DNA of 64,000 nt, taken from assembly GCA_018262795.1 (NCBI GenBank), contig JADFDM010000004.1, positions 123,155-187,154 of the forward strand. Direction: 5' to 3'. How positions within the stretch are numbered: the first letter of the stretch is position 1; each line of letters starts with the position of its first letter. The position numbers and the translations under genes are program-made. The notes under the pieces are model-generated. The model saw only the letters and a program-made list of their open reading frames with translations, was not told where the DNA came from and made no database searches. Positions 21,045 to 30,788 of this stretch are shown one piece after another. Origin of the DNA: Sphingobacteriales bacterium. GTDB lineage: Bacteria; Bacteroidota; Bacteroidia; Chitinophagales; LD1.

Positions 21045-21743
21045 TTAATGGAAAAACTTAATCACTTTTCGTTTCTGATCAGAAGTGCTGATTTCGCAGA
21101 GGTAAATACCACGAGGTAAGTAGCCCAACGGAATTTCATCGGTAATACCTGAATTGAACCACGCTAAACACTGGCCAAAAACATTGTAAATTCTTACTTG
21201 TTGAACCTTTGTTTCGGGAGGTAAGTGTTGCAGCATTATTTTCTGAGGAGTTATTAAATATCCAAATGTTGCTTCCTCGTATTGTGGTACTGTATTGGGG
21301 CCTATCACATCCAACAGTATCAAAATAGAGTCGGCAATGGGTCGCGATGAAATAGGCCACACTACCACCACATCCGGCCCCGGCATAAAATACGGATCAT
21401 CTACATGAATACTAAATACAGCCGGCACCGTTTCTCCCGGATTCAGGAAAATCTGTGTACCGCTATAGGGCGGGCGATTAAATACATGGTCGGCATTCGT
21501 CAATACCTGCTGACTGTTGCGGAGGCCAAAGTCGAGTGTACCGGCAAAGGGAATGGTATCATCGTTATAAAGAAAACTGTTGATGGTGATGGTATATCCC
21601 AAGTCCACCTTGCCCGAATCGCTTTGAAGGGTATAGTTGAGTAGCGTCAGCGCCAGCCCGTTGCCGGCAGCAAACTTTGGCAATAGAATAGCAACATGAA
21701 TAACCGCAGCGATAATAAGAGAGAGTAAATGTTTTTTGCTCAT
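21045..21743 (-). CDS. Secreted protein with C-terminal T9SS sorting-like domain
   Basis: Signal peptide; C-terminus VQQVRIYNVFGQCLAWFNSGITDEIPLGYLPRGIYLCEISTSDQKRKVIKFFH. Confidence 0.65.
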   Translation of the reverse strand: MSKKHLLSLIIAAVIHVAILLPKFAAGNGLALTLLNYTLQSDSGKVDLGYTITINSFLYNDDTIPFAGTLDFGLRNSQQVLTNADHVFNRPPYSGTQIFLNPGETVPAVFSIHVDDPYFMPGPDVVVVWPISSRPIADSILILLDVIGPNTVPQYEEATFGYLITPQKIMLQHLPPETKVQQVRIYNVFGQCLAWFNSGITDEIPLGYLPRGIYLCEISTSDQKRKVIKFFH

Positions 21744-21829
21744 GCTTTATTTGACTGTGAAGCTATAAACTTCGTTGCAACTCATCGGATATTTTATCTT
21801 TGTTTCTTACCTGTTCAAAAATCAATAGC

Positions 21830-23311
21830 ATGGATATATTGAATCGAGCAATAGCAGTGCTGAATAAAGAAGAAATCAGGCACTTTAAACTTTGGCTCAA
21901 CAGCACTAATGCTTCGAAGGAGCGGAAAGATATTCAACTGTTTGATTACATCCGCAAGGCCGGTGAGCACTATGATGAGAACTCCATTTTTGAAAAGCTA
22001 TATGACGGTGCCGATAAGAATTCTTTCTACCGATTAAAAAATCGTTTGCAGGAAGACATCGGCTACAATCTCGCATTACTCCATTTCGGCAAGCATCATG
22101 CAAATGACCTCTACCTCTGCCTCAGTCTATACCATATCTTTCTGAGCCGCAATCAACCTCAATTAGCTTTGTATTATCTCAAAAAAGCCGAGCGAAGAGC
22201 AGCGTGCAACGAGAACTTTGAGATGTTAGATATGATCTACGCCAATTTTGTACGGCTATCGGCTGACTTACCCGAAATTAATCCCGAAAAATTCATTCAA
22301 CTCCGAAAGCAAAATGCCGAAAAGCTAAATCAGATACGCGAAGCCGATCAGGTGTTGGCTACCGTGACCTATCGTCTAAAACTTTCGCAAAACTTCGGGA
22401 AGCGCGATGTGAGTTTGTTGAAAATGTTAGATAACACCATTAAGGAGTTTGCCAATGACGATTCTATGAAACGCAGCAAAAGTTTTCAAACAAGAGTGTT
22501 TCGCGCAGTGAGTCAGGTGCTGATTCAGAACCACAACTTCATAGAATTGGAGAAGTATATGCTGAACGCCTACAAACGATTTGTGAGTGAAAAGTGGTTT
22601 GATAAAGAGAATCACGAAGTGCGTTTGCAGATGTTGGTGTACATGGTGAATGCGCTTTTCAAAAATCGAAAGTTCCGCGAGAGCCTTGATTATGCCGAAA
22701 CGCTGGGAGAGGAGTTGAGTGCGTTCAACAATCTGCTGTACGATAAGTATCTTTTTTTCTATTACAATGCCTTAGTGATTAATTACGCCCAGTTGGATAT
22801 TAAGCGCGGGCTAAAAGCGTTGGATGAATTAGAGAAGGAGATGAAGGGAAAGAAAAACAGCTACTACGAGTTCTTTATCTACTTAAACAAAGCCACTCTC
22901 TTATTCTTTCAGCGGAAAACGAATGAAGCTATTCGTAACCTTAGTAAGCTAAACGGAAATGACTATTACAAAAAAGCCGACCCTTCTTTCAAGTTGAAAA
23001 TTTCAGTGGCCGAGTGCATGATGCAGTTTGAATCAGGAGATAGTGAAACCACTGAAAAACGGGTTGAACAGGTAAAAAAAGAGTTTAGTTATTTGCTTTC
23101 TCAGCCGGACTATAAACGAGAGCGTTTTGTGCTTCAATTGTTAGTGAAGATGAATAACGGGAATGTTGATGCCAATAAAAAGCTCTCCGCAGAAATTAGA
23201 AAATTTGTGGGAACTCCCGTAAAGTCATCGGTCGAAGATGGAGAAGTGCTGCGGTACCGAGCTTGGCTGGCACCCAAAGTAGGAATCGAATCAGAAGATT
23301 TGGGCGGGTAA
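21830..23311 (+). CDS. Hypothetical protein, likely alpha-helical
   Basis: About 490 aa, MDILNRAIAVLNKEEIRHFKLWLNSTNASKERKDIQLFDYIR; start chosen at ATG 21830. Confidence 0.55.
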   Translation: MDILNRAIAVLNKEEIRHFKLWLNSTNASKERKDIQLFDYIRKAGEHYDENSIFEKLYDGADKNSFYRLKNRLQEDIGYNLALLHFGKHHANDLYLCLSLYHIFLSRNQPQLALYYLKKAERRAACNENFEMLDMIYANFVRLSADLPEINPEKFIQLRKQNAEKLNQIREADQVLATVTYRLKLSQNFGKRDVSLLKMLDNTIKEFANDDSMKRSKSFQTRVFRAVSQVLIQNHNFIELEKYMLNAYKRFVSEKWFDKENHEVRLQMLVYMVNALFKNRKFRESLDYAETLGEELSAFNNLLYDKYLFFYYNALVINYAQLDIKRGLKALDELEKEMKGKKNSYYEFFIYLNKATLLFFQRKTNEAIRNLSKLNGNDYYKKADPSFKLKISVAECMMQFESGDSETTEKRVEQVKKEFSYLLSQPDYKRERFVLQLLVKMNNGNVDANKKLSAEIRKFVGTPVKSSVEDGEVLRYRAWLAPKVGIESEDLGG

Positions 23312-23353
23312 GAAATTAGCAAGATAATCTAACGAATGCTGCAACGGTGACGT

Positions 23354-26300
23354 ATGTTTGGTATGTCAATGAATCAAAAATCTATGGAAACAATTACTTC
23401 ATTAAAATCTCAAACCATGAAAACCTATTCAAAATTTCTATTGCTGGTGTTGGTCTGTTGTTCGGTCGCCTACACACAAGCGCAAGTCCTTTGCGGGGTA
23501 TCTGCTCAGGGGAGCTACTATATCAACCCCAATCACGTTTATCAGTTTGTGGACTCTTCGTATTATGTTCAAGGTTGGCAGTCCACTTCTACTGCTTGGA
23601 GCTTTGGTGATGGAACCACTTCGAGCCAGCAGAATCCTTCTCATGTATATAGTAGCCCCGGCACTTACACGGTGTGTTTATATAAAACAGCCCAACTATC
23701 CGGGAGCAGCACGTTTTGCACTGACACTACTTGCTTTACGGTAAATAATTGTCAGGGCATGGTAGTCGCTACTTACAACTTTTCTATTCATGGCGATACG
23801 GTCACATTTACCGGAAGTGCTTCGGGCAACTACCCGCCATTTAATTATAGCTGGAGTTTTGGCGATGGCTCACCGAATGTAACAGGTGCTTCTCCGGTGC
23901 ATGTGTTCCCGGGGCAAGGGAATTATTATGTATGTATGTACGCGACCGATGCGAACGGATGCTCCGCTCATTATTGTCAGAACATTAATCTCATTAATAC
24001 CGCTTGCTTTGGAATTGTGCCTCAGTTTACTGCCCAAACAACCGTTGGTGCAATTGCATTGAACAGTACTTCTACCGGCACTCATACCAGTACCCAATAC
24101 CAGTGGTTCATGGATGGTGCACCCATTTCCAACATCAATCCCAATACTACTTTCACCTATGGCAACATACCTCCGGGACCTCACCAGTTCTGTTTGAAAT
24201 TATTTGCCGCCAATGCTAACCCACCTGTTTTTTGTTCCGACACTTGTGCTACTATTATTATTCCCGGAAATACTACTTGTGGTGTAGCCGGACTGAATTA
24301 TTATACCACCAATTCCGGAAGCATACATGCTTACAGTACTTCCACCGGAGTTGATTCTAACAGTATCTACACTTGGTATATATGGGATGCCAACGGAACT
24401 CTTGTGCAAACTCAATCAGGGCATAATAACTATTTAGCTTCTCAGAATCTCGCTAACGGTACCTACCAAGTTTGTCTGTATTTGTACGCTGCTAATCAGA
24501 CTTTTTGCGATTCGGCTTGCTTGAATGCAGTAGTGAATACTTGTCATATTACACCGGCTTGGACTTATGCGGTGCATAGTAATGACACCGTGATATTTGA
24601 ACTGGCAGATACCAATACTACAGCTAATCATTATTTGTCGTTCGGAGATGGAACCAGCGGCAGCGGCATTCACCAAACTCATGTTTACGCTAATCAAGGC
24701 ACTTATACCGTTTGCTCATATGTGTATATCCCCAACACCAATTGTGTTGATTCGTTTTGTCAGACTATTACAGTGGGCAATAGCAACCCTTGCAACATCA
24801 ATGCAGGCTTTCAGTTTACTCTCACCGGCAGCACGGTGGCCTTCTCCGGCAACTCTAATCCCACCGGCACTGTTTACCATTGGAGTTTTGGAGATAACAC
24901 GGATACTTCCTCTACCTCACATTATATGACCCATCACTACCCGGCCGATTCTGTGTTGCATATTTATCATGCTTGCTTGATAGTAAGTATTTCCGGTACT
25001 ATTTGTGCCGATACCTTCTGCCAGTATGTAACGGTGCCGGCAAGTATCGTGAATACCGGCTGTCATGCGCAGTTTGCATGGAATGCTAATCCTTCTAATT
25101 ACCTAACTATCAATTTTTCCAATCAATCTAATACGGCTAACACTAACGCCACCTATCTATGGAATTTTGGGGATGGCACTACAGGCAACAATTTTGACCC
25201 GCATCATACCTATGCATCGCCCGGTGTGTATGGAGTATGCCTTACGGTGGCTACTTCTTTGGGCTGTACCAGCACCTACTGCGATAGTATTGTGGTGGGG
25301 CCTAATACGGGTGGTGGATGCCAAGCTAATTTCAACTGGATTTACTCTACCAATGCCAATTCAAACGGAGGGATTGTGTTTAATAATCTTTCTACCGGTG
25401 GCAGCGGCAGTGTGGTTTCTTGGTTATGGTCTTTTGGCGATGGCGATAGCTCTACGGCTTATTCTCCTACCCATCAGTATGCTTCCAGCGGCTTCTATCA
25501 TGTGTGCCTTACCATGACTACTGCCAACGGCTGCACCAGCACTTTCTGCGATTCCGTTCACGTGGGGCAAAATTCAGGAATTTGTACTGCCGAGTTTGCT
25601 TGGCATCCGGTGAGTTCAACTTGCGGAACTGCGCAGTTTACCAATACTTCTACCGGCAATTACACCGGAGCTTATTGGAGTTTTGGAGATGGTTCTTCCT
25701 CACAACTTCTAAATCCGAGTCATCACTATACTTCCCCCGGCTCTTATACGGTGGTCCTCACCATCTTTGGCGGAACTTGCCAAATGTCATACACGCATGT
25801 AATCACCATTGCGCCTTGTAGCAACGTGAACGATACTATTTGTGGCATTGTGTTCAACGATTATAACAACAATGGAATTTTAGATGGAAATGAAACCGTG
25901 ATTGCGGGCGCTCAGGTGCATATCGGAAACCATGTGGTGACTTCAGATTCAAATGGTCATTACGTTTTCATTACCACAGCAGGCAATTACAATGTGCATG
26001 TGAGCGGTCAGTCAGGATGTATTGCTACAGTTCCGCTTACGCCTAACAGCAATGCAAATCAGAATGGTGGCAGCTATTACATTCAGGGCGCTAACGGTGG
26101 CACCTTCTGCGGTTACAACTTCGGGTTTAACTGCAATGTGGTGCATGTGTGCGGAGTAGTGTATTACGATGCGAATGGAAATGGAGTGCAAGACTCGACT
26201 GAATCGGGCATCCCGAATGTGCATGTGATGATTACCGGTTCCAATGGAGCACCTCCTCACAACGCTTACACCAATGCCAATGGCGAATACTGCATGACGC

Positions 26301-27523
26301 TGCTGACTGATCTTTACACCGTAACCATAGCGGCCAATAATTACCAAACCTGCACAGTAGCACCTTCCAATATTCCGGTGGCGGCTACTACTCCGGGTAC
26401 TTATTACACCGGTAATGATTTTGGAATTGTTTGTCCTCCGGGTAACTGCAACTTATCCATCCATGTAACGCCACATACCACGGTAACTGCCGGTTACCCT
26501 GCTTGGTATAGTATTCAGGTTTGTAATGTGGGTACTTCCGTCAGTGCAGGAACAGTAAATATGTTCTATCCAAGCACACTTACCTTTAATACGGCTTCAC
26601 CGGTGCAGAGTACTATCAATGCTTCTACCCATACCGTGACTTGGAATATGAATAGCCTGCTACCGGGACAGTGCGCTTACTACTGGGTTACCTTTAATGC
26701 CGACCCTACTACAGCCGTAGGCACCCCGGCCTTTACTTTAGTGAACGTGATTCCCGATGCGAACTGTAACGACATTGATTTTGTAAACAATGTAGATACG
26801 ATTCATCAGGCCTACACCGCCAGTTGGGACCCGAACAACAAGTTGGCCTATGTCACTAACTATGACGATCCGCAATATCAGGTGGTGTCATCTATCGAGC
26901 CGAATCAGCGCATCGAGTATGTGATCAACTTCCAAAACGAAGGCAATGCCCCTGCGGTGAATGTGGTGGTGAATGATATGATTTCGGCCGACCTCGACAT
27001 GAGTAGCTTTGAAATGCTGGGCAGCAGCCATCCTTGTATGGTCACTACCAATGGCAACGAAGTGAATTTCAAGTTCTCTGACATCCTGTTGCCTTTTGCC
27101 ACTGCTGACGAGCCGGGAAGTCATGGCTTTGTGCGCTTTGCCATTAACTCCGTCAACGGATTAGCTGCCGGTCATGTAATTTCAGATGATGCTGCTATTT
27201 ACTTCGATTACAACAGTCCGGTGATAACCAACGATGCTGCGGTGATACTCTTAGAACCAAGCGGTGTGGACAATGTAGTGGTGAATACTACCGTAATCAT
27301 TGCTCCGAACCCGATGAGCCAGTATGCGGTGATTAAACTCGATAGCAAAACCGATGGATTCCGGTTTAGAGTAACGGATATGACGGGTAGAATAGTTGCC
27401 GAGAAAACAGCCGAAAGCAATTCCTTGCAGTTTGACCGAAACAGCTTAGCCTCCGGAGTATATCTGTATCAAGTGATTCAAAACAATAAGCCGGTAGCTC
27501 AGGGCAAGCTGGTGATTGAATAA
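23354..27523 (+). CDS. Large secreted PKD-repeat / SdrD-B-like / DUF11-like protein with T9SS sorting domain
   Basis: Repeated W(S/N)FGDG...NPSHxYxSPGxYxVCL PKD units; CGIVFNDYNNNGILDGNETVIAGAQV and CGVVYYDANGNGVQDSTESGIPNVHV; C-terminal IAPNPMSQYAVIKL...ASGVYLYQVIQNNKPVAQGKLVIE. Likely start near 23417 (MKTYSKFLLLVLVCC). Confidence 0.85.
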   Translation: MFGMSMNQKSMETITSLKSQTMKTYSKFLLLVLVCCSVAYTQAQVLCGVSAQGSYYINPNHVYQFVDSSYYVQGWQSTSTAWSFGDGTTSSQQNPSHVYSSPGTYTVCLYKTAQLSGSSTFCTDTTCFTVNNCQGMVVATYNFSIHGDTVTFTGSASGNYPPFNYSWSFGDGSPNVTGASPVHVFPGQGNYYVCMYATDANGCSAHYCQNINLINTACFGIVPQFTAQTTVGAIALNSTSTGTHTSTQYQWFMDGAPISNINPNTTFTYGNIPPGPHQFCLKLFAANANPPVFCSDTCATIIIPGNTTCGVAGLNYYTTNSGSIHAYSTSTGVDSNSIYTWYIWDANGTLVQTQSGHNNYLASQNLANGTYQVCLYLYAANQTFCDSACLNAVVNTCHITPAWTYAVHSNDTVIFELADTNTTANHYLSFGDGTSGSGIHQTHVYANQGTYTVCSYVYIPNTNCVDSFCQTITVGNSNPCNINAGFQFTLTGSTVAFSGNSNPTGTVYHWSFGDNTDTSSTSHYMTHHYPADSVLHIYHACLIVSISGTICADTFCQYVTVPASIVNTGCHAQFAWNANPSNYLTINFSNQSNTANTNATYLWNFGDGTTGNNFDPHHTYASPGVYGVCLTVATSLGCTSTYCDSIVVGPNTGGGCQANFNWIYSTNANSNGGIVFNNLSTGGSGSVVSWLWSFGDGDSSTAYSPTHQYASSGFYHVCLTMTTANGCTSTFCDSVHVGQNSGICTAEFAWHPVSSTCGTAQFTNTSTGNYTGAYWSFGDGSSSQLLNPSHHYTSPGSYTVVLTIFGGTCQMSYTHVITIAPCSNVNDTICGIVFNDYNNNGILDGNETVIAGAQVHIGNHVVTSDSNGHYVFITTAGNYNVHVSGQSGCIATVPLTPNSNANQNGGSYYIQGANGGTFCGYNFGFNCNVVHVCGVVYYDANGNGVQDSTESGIPNVHVMITGSNGAPPHNAYTNANGEYCMTLLTDLYTVTIAANNYQTCTVAPSNIPVAATTPGTYYTGNDFGIVCPPGNCNLSIHVTPHTTVTAGYPAWYSIQVCNVGTSVSAGTVNMFYPSTLTFNTASPVQSTINASTHTVTWNMNSLLPGQCAYYWVTFNADPTTAVGTPAFTLVNVIPDANCNDIDFVNNVDTIHQAYTASWDPNNKLAYVTNYDDPQYQVVSSIEPNQRIEYVINFQNEGNAPAVNVVVNDMISADLDMSSFEMLGSSHPCMVTTNGNEVNFKFSDILLPFATADEPGSHGFVRFAINSVNGLAAGHVISDDAAIYFDYNSPVITNDAAVILLEPSGVDNVVVNTTVIIAPNPMSQYAVIKLDSKTDGFRFRVTDMTGRIVAEKTAESNSLQFDRNSLASGVYLYQVIQNNKPVAQGKLVIE

Positions 27524-28251
27524 GTTTTTCCTTTAGCGTGTGTCTTTAACAGTCCCGTCATTTGGCGGGACTGTTTTTTTAGATGGATATTGGAAAGTCC
27601 TCTTCGAGGATTTGGATCGTTCAAGGCCGTTGTTGGGTGTTATCGCCAACCACTTTCCAGTAGGCAGTTGTGCTTTGCCATCGGATACTTCAATCAATTG
27701 AAATTAATACCGCTACTTTTTTAAAATCCTTTAAATCCGGATAATCTTTCTGAAGATTCTCTGATACCACTGTGCCAAATGTCAGAATCTTATTGCCTGC
27801 CTCCGTCAAGTCATTGTCTTCGTGGTGATACATGGGTAGCCACAGTTTTTTCTCGGCAGGATTTAAAAAAGCGGTACAGGCATAATGCACTACCGAATAA
27901 AAAATAATCTAATGCTTTTCGTTCCTCTGCACCTCGGGTAAGTTGTCAATTTGAATCCGCTTATTTAAACGTTGAAAATCATCAGCGGTAAAATAATTTA
28001 TGGATTTAATAAAGTCGTGCACACCCGATTCGAGATACTGCAACAGACATTCGAAAGTTACAAAAGCCAAGCTCGAATAAGCATTATGTTTGCCGTGGTT
28101 GTTGAGGATAAAACTATTTTGTCCCTCACTGAATATTTGATACGAATTTATACAGCATTTGCAATTTATGGAATGATTGCCCGCACACAATACCCTTTGA
28201 AATTGTGCCATAGATAAACGCAGATTCTCGCAGATAAAACAAATGCTCCTT

Positions 28252-28310
28252 GTTGCCCGTAGTTTGAAGCCCCGTCAAGAGGGAAGCAAAACGGACTTCC
28301 AATCAAGAAT
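28252..28310 (-). repeat. Intergenic dispersed repeat, copy B (inverted relative to copy A)
   Basis: Minus strand attcttgattggaagtccgttttgcttccctcttgacggggcttcaaactacgggcaac versus copy A at 3373-3432. Confidence 0.8.
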
Positions 28311-28607
28311 ACAGTTTGTCGCTATAAACTGGAATAATAATCTCGATATTCTATTCTTCCCTGAGGCCATTGGAAAAGCATCCAACTGCATTCTATTCTC
28401 TCAGAAGGTATAAGGGATTGAAATTCATGAGGCTGTATTCTTTGTGTCTTTGCGCGTTGGTGTGTAGAAATTCAACCGAAAATCTCGACCGATAAAAGGA
28501 GTATCTCGAAGCAATTAATACTCGTTCATTGCCCATCGAATTTAGCGCAGAACCGTTTCGCTAAAGGCTATCTTTGCATTCTGCAATAGATAAATAAAAA
28601 CTAAACA

Positions 28608-29021
28608 GTGGATCGCAATACCGATAAATTCATAACGGTTTTAACCTTTACCTACTCCCACGAGCTGGCAGTAGTTCGCGGGCGGCTTGAATCGGAGGGC
28701 ATAGTATGCAATGCTCAAGACGAGGTGACGGCACAAGTAAACCCATTGTATTCTAATGCCATCGGAGGTATCAAACTTCAAGTAAAAGAAAGCGACCTCG
28801 AAAGAGCGGTGGAGATATTAAAGGAAAGCGGCTACCTCCACGAAGGCGATCTTCAACCACCCCTATTTATCACCGGCTTGGTGAAATACATCGCTCAATT
28901 TCCTTTGCTAAAAAACCTGCGACTTGAAATCCGCTTACCGCTAATCGTTGCATTGGCGGTGCTTCTTGTGGCGGGCATTATCTACTTCGTTTCTTATGTC
29001 GCTATTTGTTTTCTTTCGTAA
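28608..29021 (+). CDS. DUF2007-like domain protein with C-terminal TM helix
   Basis: FTYSHELAVVRGRLESEGIVCNAQDE...GGIKLQVKESDLERAVEILKESG; GTG start. Confidence 0.65.
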   Translation: MDRNTDKFITVLTFTYSHELAVVRGRLESEGIVCNAQDEVTAQVNPLYSNAIGGIKLQVKESDLERAVEILKESGYLHEGDLQPPLFITGLVKYIAQFPLLKNLRLEIRLPLIVALAVLLVAGIIYFVSYVAICFLS

Positions 29022-29129
29022 CAAGTGGACAATAAAACGAAACAAGGAAGAAAGTTTAGCAGCACTTTTTTTATCGTAAAGTGGCACCCCCACCGACTCT
29101 GGAATAATCTTTTCGTGAGATGTCTTCCC

Positions 29130-30788
29130 TTAAAATGAATATTTGCCACCCACTACGCCATTAATGCCGTAAGAAGGATAGTTATACCAACGCTGGTAGC
29201 GCTGATGGGCAATGTTGTTCAGATTGCCAAAGAAGGAGAGGTGCTTGTTCATAATGTATTCGAGACTCAGATTCAAATCGCCCGTGCCTTTTATCTCTGC
29301 CTCGCGACCGCCCGAAAGTTTGGCGTAAGAATTAGTGAAGCCGTAGAGGTCTATCCCTGCTTTAATTTTATTCTTCCAGATATATTGTGCACGGAAAGTC
29401 ACTTGCAGATTCGGCTCTTGCCAAGCGCGCAATTCCTTATTCATCTGATAGAAGTTGTAATCACCCAACACAGAAAGTCGCAACCATTCCTTCGCATTAT
29501 AACCCGCCTCAAAATGCACATTAAATATCTTCACTTTGGTGTCGTAAATAACGATGAACCTGCGCATATCCAAGGTATCGCTTACAAACAGTGGCATTTG
29601 ATTGATATGGTTTACATGGAAGGCCACATTGTAAGAGAAATTAGAAACGGTTCCTTTTAAGCCCGCCCCGAAATCACCTATCTGCGAGTTCTTAATGTTT
29701 ACCGAGTTTAGGATAAAGTTGTTGGTTTGCGCAAAGGTGTTCAGCGAGTTTTTATCGTACCGAAGATGGTAAGTGAGGTAAGCAATTAACGAGTGCTGAT
29801 AAAGTCGTTTTTCAATAACGGCATCAGCTATCAGAAACACCTTCTTGCCATCCACCGCAAAGCCAATTTTACCAAGTGCTTCCCAGTCGTCATTATCAAA
29901 GCCATAGCCTAAGTCGAACCGGAAGAGATGGCGTTGCAACACCAGCGAATCATGTTTTAAACGCGAAATGTCAAAATCGAAATCGGCTAATGCCTCATGA
30001 TATTGTTTGAAAACTTTACTAAAGATGCTGTGCCCGCCAATAAACCACTCATTGGCTTTGCCGTATGTTTCTTGGAGGTAATTAAACTGAACCGACTGGC
30101 GGAAGTTGATGTCGTATTTGTTCTTTTTCGCATTGCCGATATACACCAACGCATCGTAATTGCGGAATACCTGCCGCACTTGTTTAGGCGTAAAAGAAGT
30201 ATCGGTAAACATCGTGTCAATGCTGTAGAAGTGAGTGCGGTAATTGCGGAAGGTAAAGGCTGCTCCGGTCTCTATTGTTTTAGGGAAATAGCGCAGATAC
30301 GCCCCCGCCTCATCATCCACAAAGCGCTGGTTTTTTACTTTAAATCCGCGTGACGAAAGGTGATTATAAAATATTCCGAACTTCAGATTCTTGGTTCTAT
30401 TGTCGTTGTAAGTCAACTCCGCCAAAGGAGTTAACTGACTGCCAAAGCCTAACTTGATAAAGGAGGTATTGTATTTCTCAATCTTCTCTTTGCTTAGAGC
30501 AATAGGGCGAAGTGGATTGGGTTCAAAACTAAAGTCCTTGTAATCACGGGCGGGAACACTGTAACTGAAAGTCGGTTTCTTTTCTTCTACTTCAGGGATG
30601 TTTGGCTGGATATTGATTTTCTGTGCATCCTGAATTTTAGCTTCGTACTCTCGCACCACAATTACTTCTTCATTGCCCACTCCACTGCCGGGTCCTTGAC
30701 CCATAGCCGGAAGCACTCCTGCCATCAACATTCCGGTGAAGAAAACAGCAGTGAAGCCGGAGCAATATTTCTTTTCGCGCTGCATCAT
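29130..30788 (-). CDS. Outer-membrane beta-barrel (TonB-receptor/porin-like) protein
   Basis: 552 aa with signal peptide, alternating strand-like sequence, C-terminal GINGVVGGKYSF; overlaps upstream TPR gene. Confidence 0.6.
   Translation of the reverse strand: MMQREKKYCSGFTAVFFTGMLMAGVLPAMGQGPGSGVGNEEVIVVREYEAKIQDAQKINIQPNIPEVEEKKPTFSYSVPARDYKDFSFEPNPLRPIALSKEKIEKYNTSFIKLGFGSQLTPLAELTYNDNRTKNLKFGIFYNHLSSRGFKVKNQRFVDDEAGAYLRYFPKTIETGAAFTFRNYRTHFYSIDTMFTDTSFTPKQVRQVFRNYDALVYIGNAKKNKYDINFRQSVQFNYLQETYGKANEWFIGGHSIFSKVFKQYHEALADFDFDISRLKHDSLVLQRHLFRFDLGYGFDNDDWEALGKIGFAVDGKKVFLIADAVIEKRLYQHSLIAYLTYHLRYDKNSLNTFAQTNNFILNSVNIKNSQIGDFGAGLKGTVSNFSYNVAFHVNHINQMPLFVSDTLDMRRFIVIYDTKVKIFNVHFEAGYNAKEWLRLSVLGDYNFYQMNKELRAWQEPNLQVTFRAQYIWKNKIKAGIDLYGFTNSYAKLSGGREAEIKGTGDLNLSLEYIMNKHLSFFGNLNNIAHQRYQRWYNYPSYGINGVVGGKYSF

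Noticed and set aside
27690-28211. Two short minus ORFs (66 aa and 100 aa)
   Set aside because: No recognisable family, in a repeat-containing intergenic region; could be remnants but not supportable as genes.
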